Source: Enterobacter hormaechei subsp. xiangfangensis (GTDB lineage: Bacteria; Pseudomonadota; Gammaproteobacteria; Enterobacterales; Enterobacteriaceae). From it: a DNA stretch of 64,000 nt. Below the pieces are notes generated by a model. The model searched no databases. It was not told the DNA's origin and saw nothing but the letters and a program-made list of their open reading frames with translations. Position 1 is the stretch's first letter; every line of letters starts with the position of its first letter. Positions 28,856-38,264 of the stretch are shown here, in pieces. Where the stretch lies: positions 1,302,001 through 1,366,000 of the forward strand of contig NZ_CP017183.1 of the NCBI RefSeq assembly GCF_001729785.1, written 5' to 3'. Made by a program: the position numbers and the translations under genes.

Positions 28856-28882
28856 TATAGAACTGCCATGGCTAAATGAAAA
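28841..28882 (-). promoter_or_regulatory. fur promoter-like elements with overlapping Fur box
   Basis: On the minus strand TTTTCA (28877-28882), a 17-bp spacer and TATAAT (28854-28859) form a promoter. Bases 28841-28859 match the 19-bp Fur box GATAATGATAATCATTATC at 15 positions. The -10 overlaps the uof ATG, so transcripts from this promoter would lack the uof start; uof must be read from an upstream promoter or fldA read-through. Confidence 0.55.
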
Positions 28883-29067
28883 CTGCAAGTCTCAAGCAAA
28901 GTATGCTTATAAAAACGTGGTATCACCAACAAACTTGTTCGATGGCACCCACTTTTTACCAGGGGGATATTGTACAGGTCTGGGCGAAAAAGTTAAAAGT
29001 TTGTAGCAATTAATTTAATCGGTTTTACCTGGAAAACGGGCGCAACCGGAGTTGCGCCGCAGGGATA

Positions 29068-29598
29068 TCAGGCGTTAAGGATATCGTCCAGGTTCAGCTC
29101 TTCACGAACCTGCTTAACCCATTTTTCTACACGCTCAGCGGTCAGCTCTGGCTGACGGTCTTCATCAATGGCCAGGCCAACGAAGTGATCGTCATCTGCC
29201 AGACCTTTGGAAGCTTCGAAATGGTAACCCGCCGTTGGCCAGTGACCGACGATCGCCGCACCGCGTGGCTCAATGATGTCGCGAATAGTGCCCAGCGCAT
29301 CACAGAAATACTCAGCATAGTCTTCCTGATCGCCACAGCCAAACAGGGCAACCAGCTTGCCGTTGAAGTCTACTTCTTCCAGCGTCGGGAAGAAATCGTC
29401 CCAGTCACACTGTGCTTCACCGTAGTACCAGGTGGGGATGCCCAGCAGCAGGATGTCATAGCCCTCGAGATCTTCTTTGCTGCTCTTGGCGATGTCATGC
29501 ACATCAGCAACGTCTTTACCGAGCTGTTTTTGAATGTTTTTTGCGATATTTTCAGTATTGCCGGTATCACTGCCAAAGAAAATGCCGATGATTGCCAT
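29068..29598 (-). CDS. fldA: flavodoxin 1
   Basis: FMN electron carrier, 176 residues, essential for radical-SAM and IspG/IspH activation. The FMN phosphate loop is [11 protein letters not shown] at 9-19; the isoalloxazine contacts are [12 protein letters not shown] near 55-66 and [12 protein letters not shown] near 90. The ATG at 29598 ([15 protein letters not shown]) gives the E. coli length; the longer frame adds 38 leader-derived residues. It is upstream of fur on the same strand with a 291-bp gap holding uof. Confidence 0.97.
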   Translation of the reverse strand: MAIIGIFFGSDTGNTENIAKNIQKQLGKDVADVHDIAKSSKEDLEGYDILLLGIPTWYYGEAQCDWDDFFPTLEEVDFNGKLVALFGCGDQEDYAEYFCDALGTIRDIIEPRGAAIVGHWPTAGYHFEASKGLADDDHFVGLAIDEDRQPELTAERVEKWVKQVREELNLDDILNA

Positions 29599-29753
29599 GA
29601 GTAAAATAACCTCTTGAAACTTAATGGTATGGTGGCGCAAATTGTCCACGGATAAGGGCAATAATAGCAGAACAGGCAACCCTGCGGAAACAGCTATCAC
29701 GCAGGACTGCACTCTGTGCTACATGAAAAAGGTAATATTGGGGATTTTCTGAC

Positions 29754-30041
29754 TCACGCCTTGCCGCGTAACGTCTCAAGCTGGGCGATCAGCATCTCTT
29801 CGATCAGTTCGCTGCGGCTGATGTTGCGCGCGTCAGCTAACTCGTTAAGCGCATCGACGGCATCGGCATTCAGCTTCAGTTCGACACGCTTAAGCCCACG
29901 ATTTTTATCGCGTTTAAGCTGGTTGCGTTTATTGATACGCAGCTGTTCATCGCGCGAAAGCGGATTCGTTTTCGGTCGTCCCGGTCGACGCTCATTCGCG
30001 AACAGATCTAGTGTCGTACGGTCCGTTTGTTCTTTGGCCAT
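29754..30041 (-). CDS. ybfE: YbfE, LexA-regulated small protein
   Basis: A 95-residue basic, mostly helical protein. The N-terminal half is Lys/Arg-rich (GRPKTNPLSRDEQLRINKRN) and the C-terminus (NADAVDALNELADARNISRSELIEEML) looks like a ribbon-helix-helix fold, so DNA binding is plausible. E. coli ybfE is a LexA-regulon gene of unknown function. Upstream, within the ybfF stop region, a LexA-like sequence is retained (30158-30173). It lies between fldA and ybfF on the minus strand. Confidence 0.88.
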   Translation of the reverse strand: MAKEQTDRTTLDLFANERRPGRPKTNPLSRDEQLRINKRNQLKRDKNRGLKRVELKLNADAVDALNELADARNISRSELIEEMLIAQLETLRGKA

Positions 30042-30157
30042 GATTCTGAGACTTCGGGGGAAACACGCCGCCCTGCTAATGCCCGGGCGATAAGCGCGCC
30101 ATCATACATCACCCAAATCCACACGCCAACGACTGGAAGCCCGTCGTCTTCCGGTCG

Positions 30158-30173
30158 CTGGCTTTTTAATCAA
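30158..30173. promoter_or_regulatory. LexA-like box upstream of ybfE
   Basis: On the minus strand TTGATTAAAAAGCCAG fits CTG-N10-CAG except for the first base. It closely resembles the site I recall for E. coli ybfE (CTGATTAAAAACCCAG). It overlaps the ybfF stop codon, 117 bp upstream of ybfE. The lost C would weaken LexA binding. Confidence 0.45.
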
Positions 30174-30943
30174 TTCGCTGTATCAGTAAGATAGCGGCGA
30201 ATGGCGCGCAGGACGGCATCCGGTTTTTCCGCGTGGACCCAGTGCCCGGCACCCGCAATGACGTGAGCGCGAGCCTGCGGGAATTGCGCCAGCAGCGCGT
30301 CACGGTACGCGTCAGTGACGTAAGGGGAGTTGCCGCCGCGAATAAAAAGGGTAGGGTGCGGCCAGGCGGGGACGGCTTCCCAGCCCACAATATGCGAATA
30401 CTGATCCCACAGCACCGGGACGTTAAAGCGCCATTGCCCGTCAACAAACGATTTCAGCAGGAACTGGACCACGCCTTCTTCATCAAGATGCTCGCGCATA
30501 ACGGCAGCCGCCTGTTGGCGGGTTGCGACACCCGCTTCGGTGACCGCATTGATGGCGGCAAAAATCTCATCGTGACGGCGAACGTCGTAATTGACGGGCG
30601 CAACGTCGATGACCACCAGCCCGGAAATTCGCTCAGGTGCCAGCGCAGTGAGCGCCATCACCGCTTTACCGCCCATTGAATGCCCGATAAGCGTCGCTTT
30701 CTGAATATTATTCGCATCGAGGGTGTCCCGCAGATCCTGCGCCATGGCTGCGTAGGTCATCTCCTCCGAGCGCCCTGAAAGACCGTGATTGCGCATATCA
30801 ACCTGGAGGATCTCGTGATCGGTCACTAAATCGCGCGCCAGCACACCCAGATTATCCAGGCTACCAAACAGGCCGTGAACCAGTACGATGGGAGAATTAT
30901 TGTTCGGCGATTGTGCAGTTTGCGCTCGGGTATTCAATTTCAT
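30170..30943 (-). CDS. ybfF: alpha/beta-hydrolase esterase YbfF
   Basis: Cytoplasmic esterase (acyl-CoA/palmitoyl-CoA and short esters in E. coli), 257 residues. The oxyanion motif VLVHGLFGSLDNLG lies near 20-33, the nucleophile elbow IGHSMGGKAVMAL near 87-99 (Ser in GHSMGG), and the catalytic histidine in GAGHWVHAEKPD near 236. It is divergent from seqA with a 183-bp spacer. The extra 3 residues relative to E. coli are at the C-terminus (TAN tail). Confidence 0.93.
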   Translation of the reverse strand: MKLNTRAQTAQSPNNNSPIVLVHGLFGSLDNLGVLARDLVTDHEILQVDMRNHGLSGRSEEMTYAAMAQDLRDTLDANNIQKATLIGHSMGGKAVMALTALAPERISGLVVIDVAPVNYDVRRHDEIFAAINAVTEAGVATRQQAAAVMREHLDEEGVVQFLLKSFVDGQWRFNVPVLWDQYSHIVGWEAVPAWPHPTLFIRGGNSPYVTDAYRDALLAQFPQARAHVIAGAGHWVHAEKPDAVLRAIRRYLTDTAN

Positions 30944-31126
30944 GGCAAAGTTCTTTTTTTAGGTTTGTCAGGTTAGGGTATCATGTTGACCATTCTGCCG
31001 CCCGGGGGCAAGGATCCAGTTTAATCTGACTTTTGCCGCCAACCTGGTTTGACGCTATCCGCTGTTGGGATTTGACCTTATAATCTCAACGACTTGTATT
31101 CAGATAAGATATCGCACTGGATTAAG

Positions 31127-31672
31127 ATGAAAACAATCGAAGTTGATGACGAACTCTATCAGTATATTGCCAGCCAGACGCGGCATATTGGGGAGAGCGC
31201 GTCCGACATTTTACGGCGCATGCTTAAAATTTCCGCCGCCTCACAGCCCACTCCTGTCACTAAAGATGTCGTGTCTCAGCCGAGCGTTGTTGCACAAGTA
31301 AAACCTGCCGTCATGCCGGCAAAGGACAAAGTGCGCGCGATGCGCGAGCTGCTGCTGTCCGATGAATATGCCGAGCAGAAAAAGGCCGTTAACCGCTTTA
31401 TGCTGGTGCTGTCTACACTTTACTCACTGGATAACAACGCATTTGCAGAAGCGACAGAGTCGCTGCACGGTCGCACGCGCGTTTATTTCGCAGGCGACGA
31501 GCAGACCTTGCTGCAAAATGGCAACCAAACCAAACCCAAACACGTTCCCGGTACGCCATACTGGGTGATCACCAATACCAATACGGGCCGCAAGTGCAGC
31601 ATGATCGAACATATCATGCAGTCCATGCAGTTCCCGGCGGAATTGATCGAAAAGGTTTGCGGTACAATTTAA
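31127..31672 (+). CDS. seqA: replication initiation sequestration protein SeqA
   Basis: Binds hemimethylated GATC and delays re-initiation at oriC. The 181 residues start at ATG 31127 (MKTIEVDDELYQYIA); the longer frame would add 11 residues with no homology. The N-terminal multimerisation domain (HIGESASDILRRML) joins a variable linker (about 36-65) to the C-terminal GATC-binding domain (GRTRVYFAGDEQTLLQNGNQ, TNTNTGRKCSMIE). pgm follows after 24 nt and is probably cotranscribed. Confidence 0.97.
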   Translation: MKTIEVDDELYQYIASQTRHIGESASDILRRMLKISAASQPTPVTKDVVSQPSVVAQVKPAVMPAKDKVRAMRELLLSDEYAEQKKAVNRFMLVLSTLYSLDNNAFAEATESLHGRTRVYFAGDEQTLLQNGNQTKPKHVPGTPYWVITNTNTGRKCSMIEHIMQSMQFPAELIEKVCGTI

Positions 31673-31696
31673 CCCTTGCATCAGAAGGACCAGGCA

Positions 31697-33337
31697 ATGG
31701 CAAATCACAGCCGTGCAGGACAACCTGCGCAACAACGCGATTTGATTAACGTCGCTCAACTGACCGCGCAGTACTACGTGCTGAAACCGGTGGTGGGCAA
31801 CGCAGAACACGCAGTGAAGTTTGGTACATCTGGCCACCGCGGCAGCGCGGCGCGCCACAGCTTTAACGAACCGCACATTCTGGCCATTGCTCAGGCCATC
31901 GCGGAAGAGCGCGCCAAAAATGGCGTCACCGGTCCGTGCTATGTAGGGAAAGATACCCACGCCCTGTCTGAACCTGCTTTTATCTCCGTGCTGGAAGTGC
32001 TGGCGGCGAACGGCGTAGACGTGATTGTTCAGGAGAACAACGGTTTCACGCCAACGCCTGCGGTGTCTAACGCTATTCTGGTACACAACAAAAAAGGTGG
32101 CGCGCAGGCTGACGGCATTGTGATCACCCCGTCCCACAACCCACCGGAAGATGGCGGCATCAAGTACAACCCACCAAACGGTGGCCCGGCGGATACCAAC
32201 GTCACGAAAGTGGTGGAAGATCGCGCCAACGCGTTACTGGCTAACGGTCTGAACGGCGTGAAGCGTATCTCACTGGATGAAGCCATGGCCTCCGGCCACG
32301 TGAAAGAGCAGGATCTGGTTCAGCCGTTCGTGGAAGGGCTGGCGGATATCGTCGATATGGCCGCTATCCAGAAAGCCGGTCTGAAGCTGGGCGTGGATCC
32401 ACTGGGCGGCTCCGGTATTGAATACTGGAAACGCATTGCCGAGCACTACAAGCTGGATCTGACCATCGTGAACGATCACGTCGATCAGACCTTCCGCTTT
32501 ATGCACCTGGACAAAGACGGCGCGATCCGTATGGACTGCTCCTCCGAATGCGCAATGGCTGGCCTGCTGGCGCTGCGCGACAAGTTCGATCTGGCGTTTG
32601 CTAACGACCCGGACTACGACCGTCACGGTATCGTCACCCCGGCTGGGCTGATGAACCCGAACCACTACCTGGCTGTGGCCATTAATTATCTCTTCCAGCA
32701 CCGTCCGCAGTGGGGCAAAGAGGTCGCGGTGGGTAAAACGCTGGTCTCTTCCGCCATGATTGACCGTGTGGTCGATGCGCTGGGCCGCAAGCTGGTGGAA
32801 GTGCCGGTGGGCTTCAAGTGGTTTGTTGACGGTCTGCACGACGGCAGCTTCGGCTTTGGCGGTGAAGAGAGCGCGGGGGCATCCTTCCTGCGCTTCGACG
32901 GCACCCCATGGTCAACCGATAAAGACGGCATCATCATGTGCCTGCTGGCGGCGGAAATCACCGCGGTCACCGGTAAGAACCCGCAGGAACATTACAACGA
33001 GCTGGCGGAACGTTTTGGTGCGCCAAGCTATAACCGTATCCAGGCTGGCGCCACGTCTGCGCAAAAAGCAGCTCTGTCAAAACTCTCTCCGGAGATGGTC
33101 AGCGCCAGCACCCTGGCAGGTGACCCGATCACCGCGCGTCTGACGGCGGCACCGGGTAACGGCGCATCCATCGGCGGCCTGAAGGTGATGACCGAAAACG
33201 GCTGGTTCGCCGCGCGTCCATCCGGTACGGAAGATGCGTACAAAATCTATTGCGAAAGCTTCCTCGGCGCTGAGCATCGTCAGCAGATTGAGAAAGAAGC
33301 GGTAGAGATTGTCAGCGAAGTGCTGAAAAACGCGTAA
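31697..33337 (+). CDS. pgm: phosphoglucomutase
   Basis: Interconverts glucose-1-P and glucose-6-P. The 546 residues begin at ATG 31697 ([15 protein letters not shown]) with AGAAGGA upstream; the open frame starts 7 codons earlier without support. The active phosphoserine is in [13 protein letters not shown] near 146, the metal-binding loop in [10 protein letters not shown] near 304 and the sugar-binding loop in GGEESAGAS. Downstream are repeat copy 3 and a bidirectional terminator. Confidence 0.97.
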   Translation: MANHSRAGQPAQQRDLINVAQLTAQYYVLKPVVGNAEHAVKFGTSGHRGSAARHSFNEPHILAIAQAIAEERAKNGVTGPCYVGKDTHALSEPAFISVLEVLAANGVDVIVQENNGFTPTPAVSNAILVHNKKGGAQADGIVITPSHNPPEDGGIKYNPPNGGPADTNVTKVVEDRANALLANGLNGVKRISLDEAMASGHVKEQDLVQPFVEGLADIVDMAAIQKAGLKLGVDPLGGSGIEYWKRIAEHYKLDLTIVNDHVDQTFRFMHLDKDGAIRMDCSSECAMAGLLALRDKFDLAFANDPDYDRHGIVTPAGLMNPNHYLAVAINYLFQHRPQWGKEVAVGKTLVSSAMIDRVVDALGRKLVEVPVGFKWFVDGLHDGSFGFGGEESAGASFLRFDGTPWSTDKDGIIMCLLAAEITAVTGKNPQEHYNELAERFGAPSYNRIQAGATSAQKAALSKLSPEMVSASTLAGDPITARLTAAPGNGASIGGLKVMTENGWFAARPSGTEDAYKIYCESFLGAEHRQQIEKEAVEIVSEVLKNA

Positions 33338-33356
33338 GTGGTGTTTGGTGCGGGCT

Positions 33357-33394
33357 GATGCCCTCACCCCGGCCCTCTCGCACGGGGAGAGAGA
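33357..33394 (-). repeat. palindromic intergenic repeat, copy 3
   Basis: GATGCCCTCACCCCGGCCCTCTC-GCACG-GGGAGAG is the reverse orientation of copies 1 and 2, slightly degraded, right after pgm. Confidence 0.75.
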
Positions 33395-33404
33395 GAAAAC
33401 ACTA

Positions 33405-33432
33405 AAAACGGCAACCTCAGGGTTGCCGTTTT
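33405..33432. terminator. bidirectional terminator between pgm and potE
   Basis: The 12-bp stem AAAACGGCAACC/GGTTGCCGTTTT with a 4-nt loop carries A/T runs on both sides. It can end both the pgm transcript (+) and the speF-potE transcript (-). Confidence 0.9.
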
Positions 33433-33440
33433 GCTTTTAC

Positions 33441-34754
33441 CTAACTGTGCTTGTTCTTCAATTCAAATCTCGGCGACACCAGACCGTACAGCGTCCAGCC
33501 CATAAAGGTCACCATCGCACCATACAGCATCGCTTCCTGGCCGGAGGAATAGAGCGCATAGAAGCTGTAAATTGCGCCAATCAGCGCCACAATATTGGCC
33601 GCACGGGCTTTGCGCGGATCAACCTTCGCCACCTTCTGAATAATCACCAGCGCCGCCATCGACAAAATGTACGGAATGATGTTCGTCACCACCGCCAGGT
33701 TGACCAGCACGTTAAACTGGCTGTTCAGTGACGGGCTGATGGTCATCAGCGACAAACCACTCTGGAAGATGACAATCGCCAGCATCCCTTGCACTGGCGC
33801 ATCCGCTTTGGTCACGCGGGAGAAGATTTTCGGGAAATAGCCTTCGTCAGCCGAGGATTTAAACACCTGAGCGATGGTGAACTGCCAGCCCAGCAGCGAG
33901 CCGCAGCAGGACATCACCATCAGTCCCATGATCACTTTCCCTACCTCCGGCGTAAACATCTGCGCAAACGCCAGCCCGAACGGCGCCGTGGAGTTGGCCA
34001 GATCCATGTTGGGCACAATTCCCGCAATCACGTTGGTCGAGACGATATAGATCACCGCCGCCCCCAGCGTCCCGCCGAGTACCGCGATCGGCACATTTTT
34101 CTCCGGGTTTTCCACCACTTCCGCATTCGCACAGGCTGACTCCAGCCCGAGGAAGGCCCATAGCGTCATGGCGATGGACGATCCCACGGCAGTGAAGAAC
34201 GGTACGTGATGCGGATTCCAGGAGTTGGCGTACAGGGTCGGGCTGAACCAGAACCAGCCGATGATGCACAGGCCGACAACCGGGATAATCACGCCCCAGA
34301 CGGTAATGCTGCTAAGTTGTCCGGTGATGCGCGCGCCGCCAAAGTTGGCGACGGTACAGATCCACAGCACGCCGATGGTTGCCAGCCCAATCTGCACCGG
34401 GGTCAGCGTCGCCCCAAACAGCTCCGTGCCGTAACCGACAGCGGAAATGGCAATCGCCACGTTGGCGATCAGCAGCGACACGCCGTAGGTATAGTTCGCC
34501 ATAAAGTTACCGGACTTACCGAACGCATATTCGGCATAGCCACCCATCTCGCCGGACTTGCGGCTGAACATTCCGCACTTGGCAAAGGCCCATGCCAGCG
34601 CCATCGAACCCATGGCGGTAACAAGCCAGGAGATAATCGAAATCGTCCCCACTTCAGCGAGCTTGGTGGGCAGCATGATGATCCCCGAACCCATCATATT
34701 CACCATGGTGAGAATAGTGAGTTGCACCACGCCCATCTTGTTGGCCTTACTCAT
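33441..34754 (-). CDS. potE: putrescine/ornithine antiporter PotE
   Basis: Inner-membrane APC-family transporter exchanging putrescine for ornithine, paired with SpeF in acid and polyamine response. The 437 residues have about 12 hydrophobic helices, with the APC signature MVNMMGSGIIMLPTKLAEVG near 18-37. Its ATG overlaps the speF stop as ATGA, so the two are translationally coupled. Expression is governed by the SpeFL leader upstream of speF. Confidence 0.96.
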   Translation of the reverse strand: MSKANKMGVVQLTILTMVNMMGSGIIMLPTKLAEVGTISIISWLVTAMGSMALAWAFAKCGMFSRKSGEMGGYAEYAFGKSGNFMANYTYGVSLLIANVAIAISAVGYGTELFGATLTPVQIGLATIGVLWICTVANFGGARITGQLSSITVWGVIIPVVGLCIIGWFWFSPTLYANSWNPHHVPFFTAVGSSIAMTLWAFLGLESACANAEVVENPEKNVPIAVLGGTLGAAVIYIVSTNVIAGIVPNMDLANSTAPFGLAFAQMFTPEVGKVIMGLMVMSCCGSLLGWQFTIAQVFKSSADEGYFPKIFSRVTKADAPVQGMLAIVIFQSGLSLMTISPSLNSQFNVLVNLAVVTNIIPYILSMAALVIIQKVAKVDPRKARAANIVALIGAIYSFYALYSSGQEAMLYGAMVTFMGWTLYGLVSPRFELKNKHS

Positions 34755-36949
34755 AATTTTTCTCCTTTCAGCAGCGATGGCTGAGCGGCAGGTTGTTTGA
34801 TGACGTAGCAGCGCACCTGTTTGCGACCGTCACACTCCTCGACGTAAACCCCCTGTAACTCCGGCGCAAAGCCCGGCAGCAGATTGATCCCGTCTTCCAG
34901 CGCGGCGAAGTAGCGCAGCACGGAACCGCCCCAGACTTCCCCCGGAACCACGCACAACACCCCCGGTGGGTAAGGCAGCGCGCCTTCCGCGGCGATACGG
35001 CCTTCCGCGTCGCGCAGGGACACCAGCTCGACCTCACCGCGCAGATAGGCATAGTTCGCCTCCTGCGGGTTCATCATGACGCGCGGGAAGTGAGACCTGC
35101 GGAACATCTCTTTTTGCAGCTGCTTCACGTTATGGCGGGCATAGAGGTCGTGCATCTCCTGACAAATCTGACGCAGGGTATAATCCGCATAACGTTCCGG
35201 ATGTTGCTTATAAAGAGAGGGCAGAACCTCTTTCAGCGGCACATCGCTCTGGAGCAGTTTTTCGAAGCGCACCAGTTGGGCGACGAGCTGCTGCAATTTG
35301 CCCATGTCCTCCGCCGGGGTGAGCAGGAAGAGAATGGAGTTGAGGTCGCATTTTTCAGGCACGATGCCGTTTTCACGCAGGAAGTTGGCGAGGATGGTGG
35401 CGGGCACGCCGAAATCATCGTACTCGCCGGTGCGGGCGTTGATGCCTGGCGTGGTCAGCAGCAGTTTGCAGGGATCGATAAAATACTGATGCTCGGCATA
35501 TCCCTCAAAGGCGTGCCAGCGTTCGCCCGGAACAAAATGGAAGAAGCGCAGATCGGTAGCAATCTCTGCCGTATCCCAGCTTTCCCATGGACGGCCATCC
35601 ACCGTCTCTGGCACGAACGGACGAATAAACTGACAGTTCTGAAGGATCAGTTTCCGTGCTTCGATACCGGTCACCACGCAGTCCATCCACATGTTGCGCC
35701 CACTTTGCCCCTCGTGCATGCGGGCGTTGATATCCAGGGCGGCAAACAGCGGATAGAACGGGCTGGTGGAGGCGTGCATCATAAAGGCGTTGTTGAGGCG
35801 CTTATGCGGGACATAGCGCGCCTGGCCTTTTATATGGCTGTCCTTCTTATGGATTTGCGAGGTTTGCGAGAAGCCCGCCTGCTGCTTATGCACCGACTGG
35901 GTAACCAGAATGCCCGGATCGTTTTCGTTCAGCTCCAGCAGCAGCGGCGAGCAGTCGGCCATCATCGGGATAAACTGCTCGTAACCCACCCAGGCGGAGT
36001 CAAACAGAATGTAATCGCACAGGTGACCAATCTTATCCACCACCTGACGGGCGTTATAAATGGTACCGTCGTAGGTGCCCAGCTGGATCACCGCCAGACG
36101 GAAGGGACGTTCATCCCGCGCGCGACCAGGCGCGACCTCTGACACCAGTTCCCGCAGGTAACTCTCGTCGAAACAGTGTGCGTCAATACCGCCGATAAAC
36201 CCGTACGGGTTGCGCGCCGTTTCCAGATACACCGGCGTCGCGCCTGCCTGTAACAGTGCTCCGTGGTGAATAGATTTATGGTTATTGCGATCGAACAGCA
36301 CCAGATCGCCTGGCGTGAGGAGGGCATTGAGCACCACTTTGTTGGAAGAGGAGGTGCCGTTCAGCACGAAGTAGGTTTTATCCGCATTAAAGACTTTTGC
36401 CGCATGCTGTTGGGCGATGCATGGCGCGCCTTCATGGATCAGCAGATCGCCCATTGCCACGTCGGCATTGCACAGATCGGCGCGGAAAAGCGTTTCGCCA
36501 AAGAAATCGACAAACTGGTTTCCGGCCGGATGGCGGCGGAAGAACTGGCCTCCCTGATGTCCGGGGCAGTCAAACGCACTGTTCCCCTGCTGGACGTAAT
36601 CGACCAGCGCGCGGAAGAACGGCGGGCGGAGCTGGGTTTCGTACTTCTGCGCAGCCGCTTCAAGCTGGCGTCCGTAGTACGCATTGCTGGTGTCGGAGTA
36701 CTCAAAAACGCCGTGAATACGCGACAGAAATTCAGCCGGAACCCTTTCTTCTTTATGCGTGGCAATAAACACCGGAATACCGAATCCCGTGGCTTCTATT
36801 TCTTCTATGGCGCCATTGAAAATATCGCTGACGGCCAGAACCACGGCTGCCACATCAATATAATCCGATGCGGTGATATCCACAATGTCGCGCGAAGTGG
36901 TAAAGCATTCAGGGCAGGCACGGCTGACGGCAATTTTTAACGTTTTCAT
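34751..36949 (-). CDS. speF: inducible (biodegradative) ornithine decarboxylase SpeF
   Basis: PLP enzyme decarboxylating ornithine to putrescine. The 732 residues include an N-terminal wing (flavodoxin-like) domain, the fold-I PLP core with the Schiff-base lysine in QSVHKQQAGFSQTSQ near 355 and FDSAWVGYEQF nearby, and a C-terminal domain. HPAGNQFVDFFGETLFRAD is characteristic of the Orn/Lys/Arg decarboxylase group. It is followed by potE. A 360-bp leader with the arrest peptide SpeFL precedes it. Confidence 0.97.
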   Translation of the reverse strand: MKTLKIAVSRACPECFTTSRDIVDITASDYIDVAAVVLAVSDIFNGAIEEIEATGFGIPVFIATHKEERVPAEFLSRIHGVFEYSDTSNAYYGRQLEAAAQKYETQLRPPFFRALVDYVQQGNSAFDCPGHQGGQFFRRHPAGNQFVDFFGETLFRADLCNADVAMGDLLIHEGAPCIAQQHAAKVFNADKTYFVLNGTSSSNKVVLNALLTPGDLVLFDRNNHKSIHHGALLQAGATPVYLETARNPYGFIGGIDAHCFDESYLRELVSEVAPGRARDERPFRLAVIQLGTYDGTIYNARQVVDKIGHLCDYILFDSAWVGYEQFIPMMADCSPLLLELNENDPGILVTQSVHKQQAGFSQTSQIHKKDSHIKGQARYVPHKRLNNAFMMHASTSPFYPLFAALDINARMHEGQSGRNMWMDCVVTGIEARKLILQNCQFIRPFVPETVDGRPWESWDTAEIATDLRFFHFVPGERWHAFEGYAEHQYFIDPCKLLLTTPGINARTGEYDDFGVPATILANFLRENGIVPEKCDLNSILFLLTPAEDMGKLQQLVAQLVRFEKLLQSDVPLKEVLPSLYKQHPERYADYTLRQICQEMHDLYARHNVKQLQKEMFRRSHFPRVMMNPQEANYAYLRGEVELVSLRDAEGRIAAEGALPYPPGVLCVVPGEVWGGSVLRYFAALEDGINLLPGFAPELQGVYVEECDGRKQVRCYVIKQPAAQPSLLKGEKL

Positions 36950-37204
36950 CTTTATCTCTTTATTTCAGGCAATATGGGGCCCTCGACTTCTTGCGGTAAA
37001 GAAATCGATTATTTCCGGAAAAAAAAGCAAAGCGTGTCCGCTGATACGAAATCAGTTAATTGCTTTTTTGCTGAGTAGAATTCAGTCCGCCCGGTTGCGG
37101 AGAATCTGAATCACAAGGAATGAGCGCAGGTGTTCACAGGCAACAGCCTGTAAAATAGCGTGTTTCAGGATAACCTGTAAGCAGATGCGCCAGAAGTCGA
37201 AGGA

Positions 37205-37309
37205 CTACCGGGCGTTAAAGAGATGAAAGTCAAAACAGTTTCGGTGGGCAAACATCATGATATGTGTTGTCCGCCTTATATGGGGCATTAAACGATTATT
37301 GTTTTCCAT
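37205..37309 (-). CDS. speFL: SpeFL ornithine-sensing leader peptide
   Basis: A 34-codon ORF from ATG 37309, with GGAAA upstream, to the stop at 37205-37207. It begins MENNNRLMPHIRRTTHIM and ends FNAR, matching the SpeFL arrest peptide known from E. coli and Salmonella with a few substitutions (F7L, S25C and F30L from memory). In those species the nascent peptide stalls the ribosome when ornithine is bound, blocking Rho access and allowing speF transcription. It lies 256 nt upstream of speF, as expected for such a leader. Confidence 0.9.
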   Translation of the reverse strand: MENNNRLMPHIRRTTHIMMFAHRNCFDFHLFNAR

Positions 37310-37586
37310 GTTCAATTTCCTTTCAGTAATTGAAAGCATGGTCATTTTATCCAGGAAAAAGGGATTAACTGTGAAACAGATCACCAATAACCGATCATTT
37401 CAGAAATAATTAGTCGTTTTGAGTGAATAACGAAGATCAAAATGCTGTTTTGTTGGCTCGGTGTTAAATTGATGTTTTAATTGTGTTTAAAGAGGGCGAA
37501 TATAGCCGTGAAAATAATCTCATCGTTATTTTCATGGCTATATTCAGGTTGGTAAGTTTTTATTTAAAATTAAAGTGAATACTTAT

Positions 37587-38264
37587 TCAGATTATAAACC
37601 GATATCCAATACCGGTTTCTGTTAATAAATGACGAGGACGCGCGGGATCGGCTTCAAGCTTCTGGCGAAGGTGTCCCATATAAATGCGTAAATAGTGACT
37701 ATGCTCGACAGCATTCGGCCCCCAGACCTGGCTTAACAGCTGTCGCTGCGTTAACACTTTACCATGGTTATTGAGCAGCACGGCCAGCAGACGAAACTCA
37801 ATAGGCGTAAGGTGGATCTCTTCTTCTCCTCTTACGATGCGGCGTGCAGCAAGATCGACGCGGATATCGCCAAAGGCGTACACCGGGTCGGAAGGGGAGG
37901 TGGCACTGTGTCGACGCAGCGCCACACGAAGCCGGGCCTGTAACTCGCCAATGCCAAACGGTTTGATCAGATAATCATCCGCTCCGGCATCCAGCGCGGC
38001 GATTTTATCCGTCTCTTCGGTGCGGGCAGAGAGCACCAGAATAGGCATCTGGCTCCACTGACGCACCTCACGAATAAAATCGATGCCGTCGCCATCCGGA
38101 AGTCCCAGATCCAGGATCACCAGATCTGGCTTGCGGGTCGCGGCTTCAATCAACCCTCGTTGAAGCGTTCCGGCTTCATGAACGCGCAAACCGTCGCCTT
38201 CCAGCGCGGTACGCAGAAATCGGCTGATAGCGAGCTCATCTTCAACAATCAGAACGTTAATCAC
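37587..38264 (-). CDS. kdpE: response regulator KdpE
   Basis: OmpR-family regulator activating kdpFABC under potassium limitation. The 225 residues hold a receiver domain (phospho-acceptor aspartate in LVILDLGLPDGDG near 52; lysine in DDYLIKPFG near 103) and a winged-helix DNA-binding domain (LTPIEFRLLAVLLNNHGK; YLRIYMGHLRQKLE). It overlaps kdpD by ATGA. It is the last gene of the kdp cluster. Confidence 0.97.
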   Translation of the reverse strand: MINVLIVEDELAISRFLRTALEGDGLRVHEAGTLQRGLIEAATRKPDLVILDLGLPDGDGIDFIREVRQWSQMPILVLSARTEETDKIAALDAGADDYLIKPFGIGELQARLRVALRRHSATSPSDPVYAFGDIRVDLAARRIVRGEEEIHLTPIEFRLLAVLLNNHGKVLTQRQLLSQVWGPNAVEHSHYLRIYMGHLRQKLEADPARPRHLLTETGIGYRFII

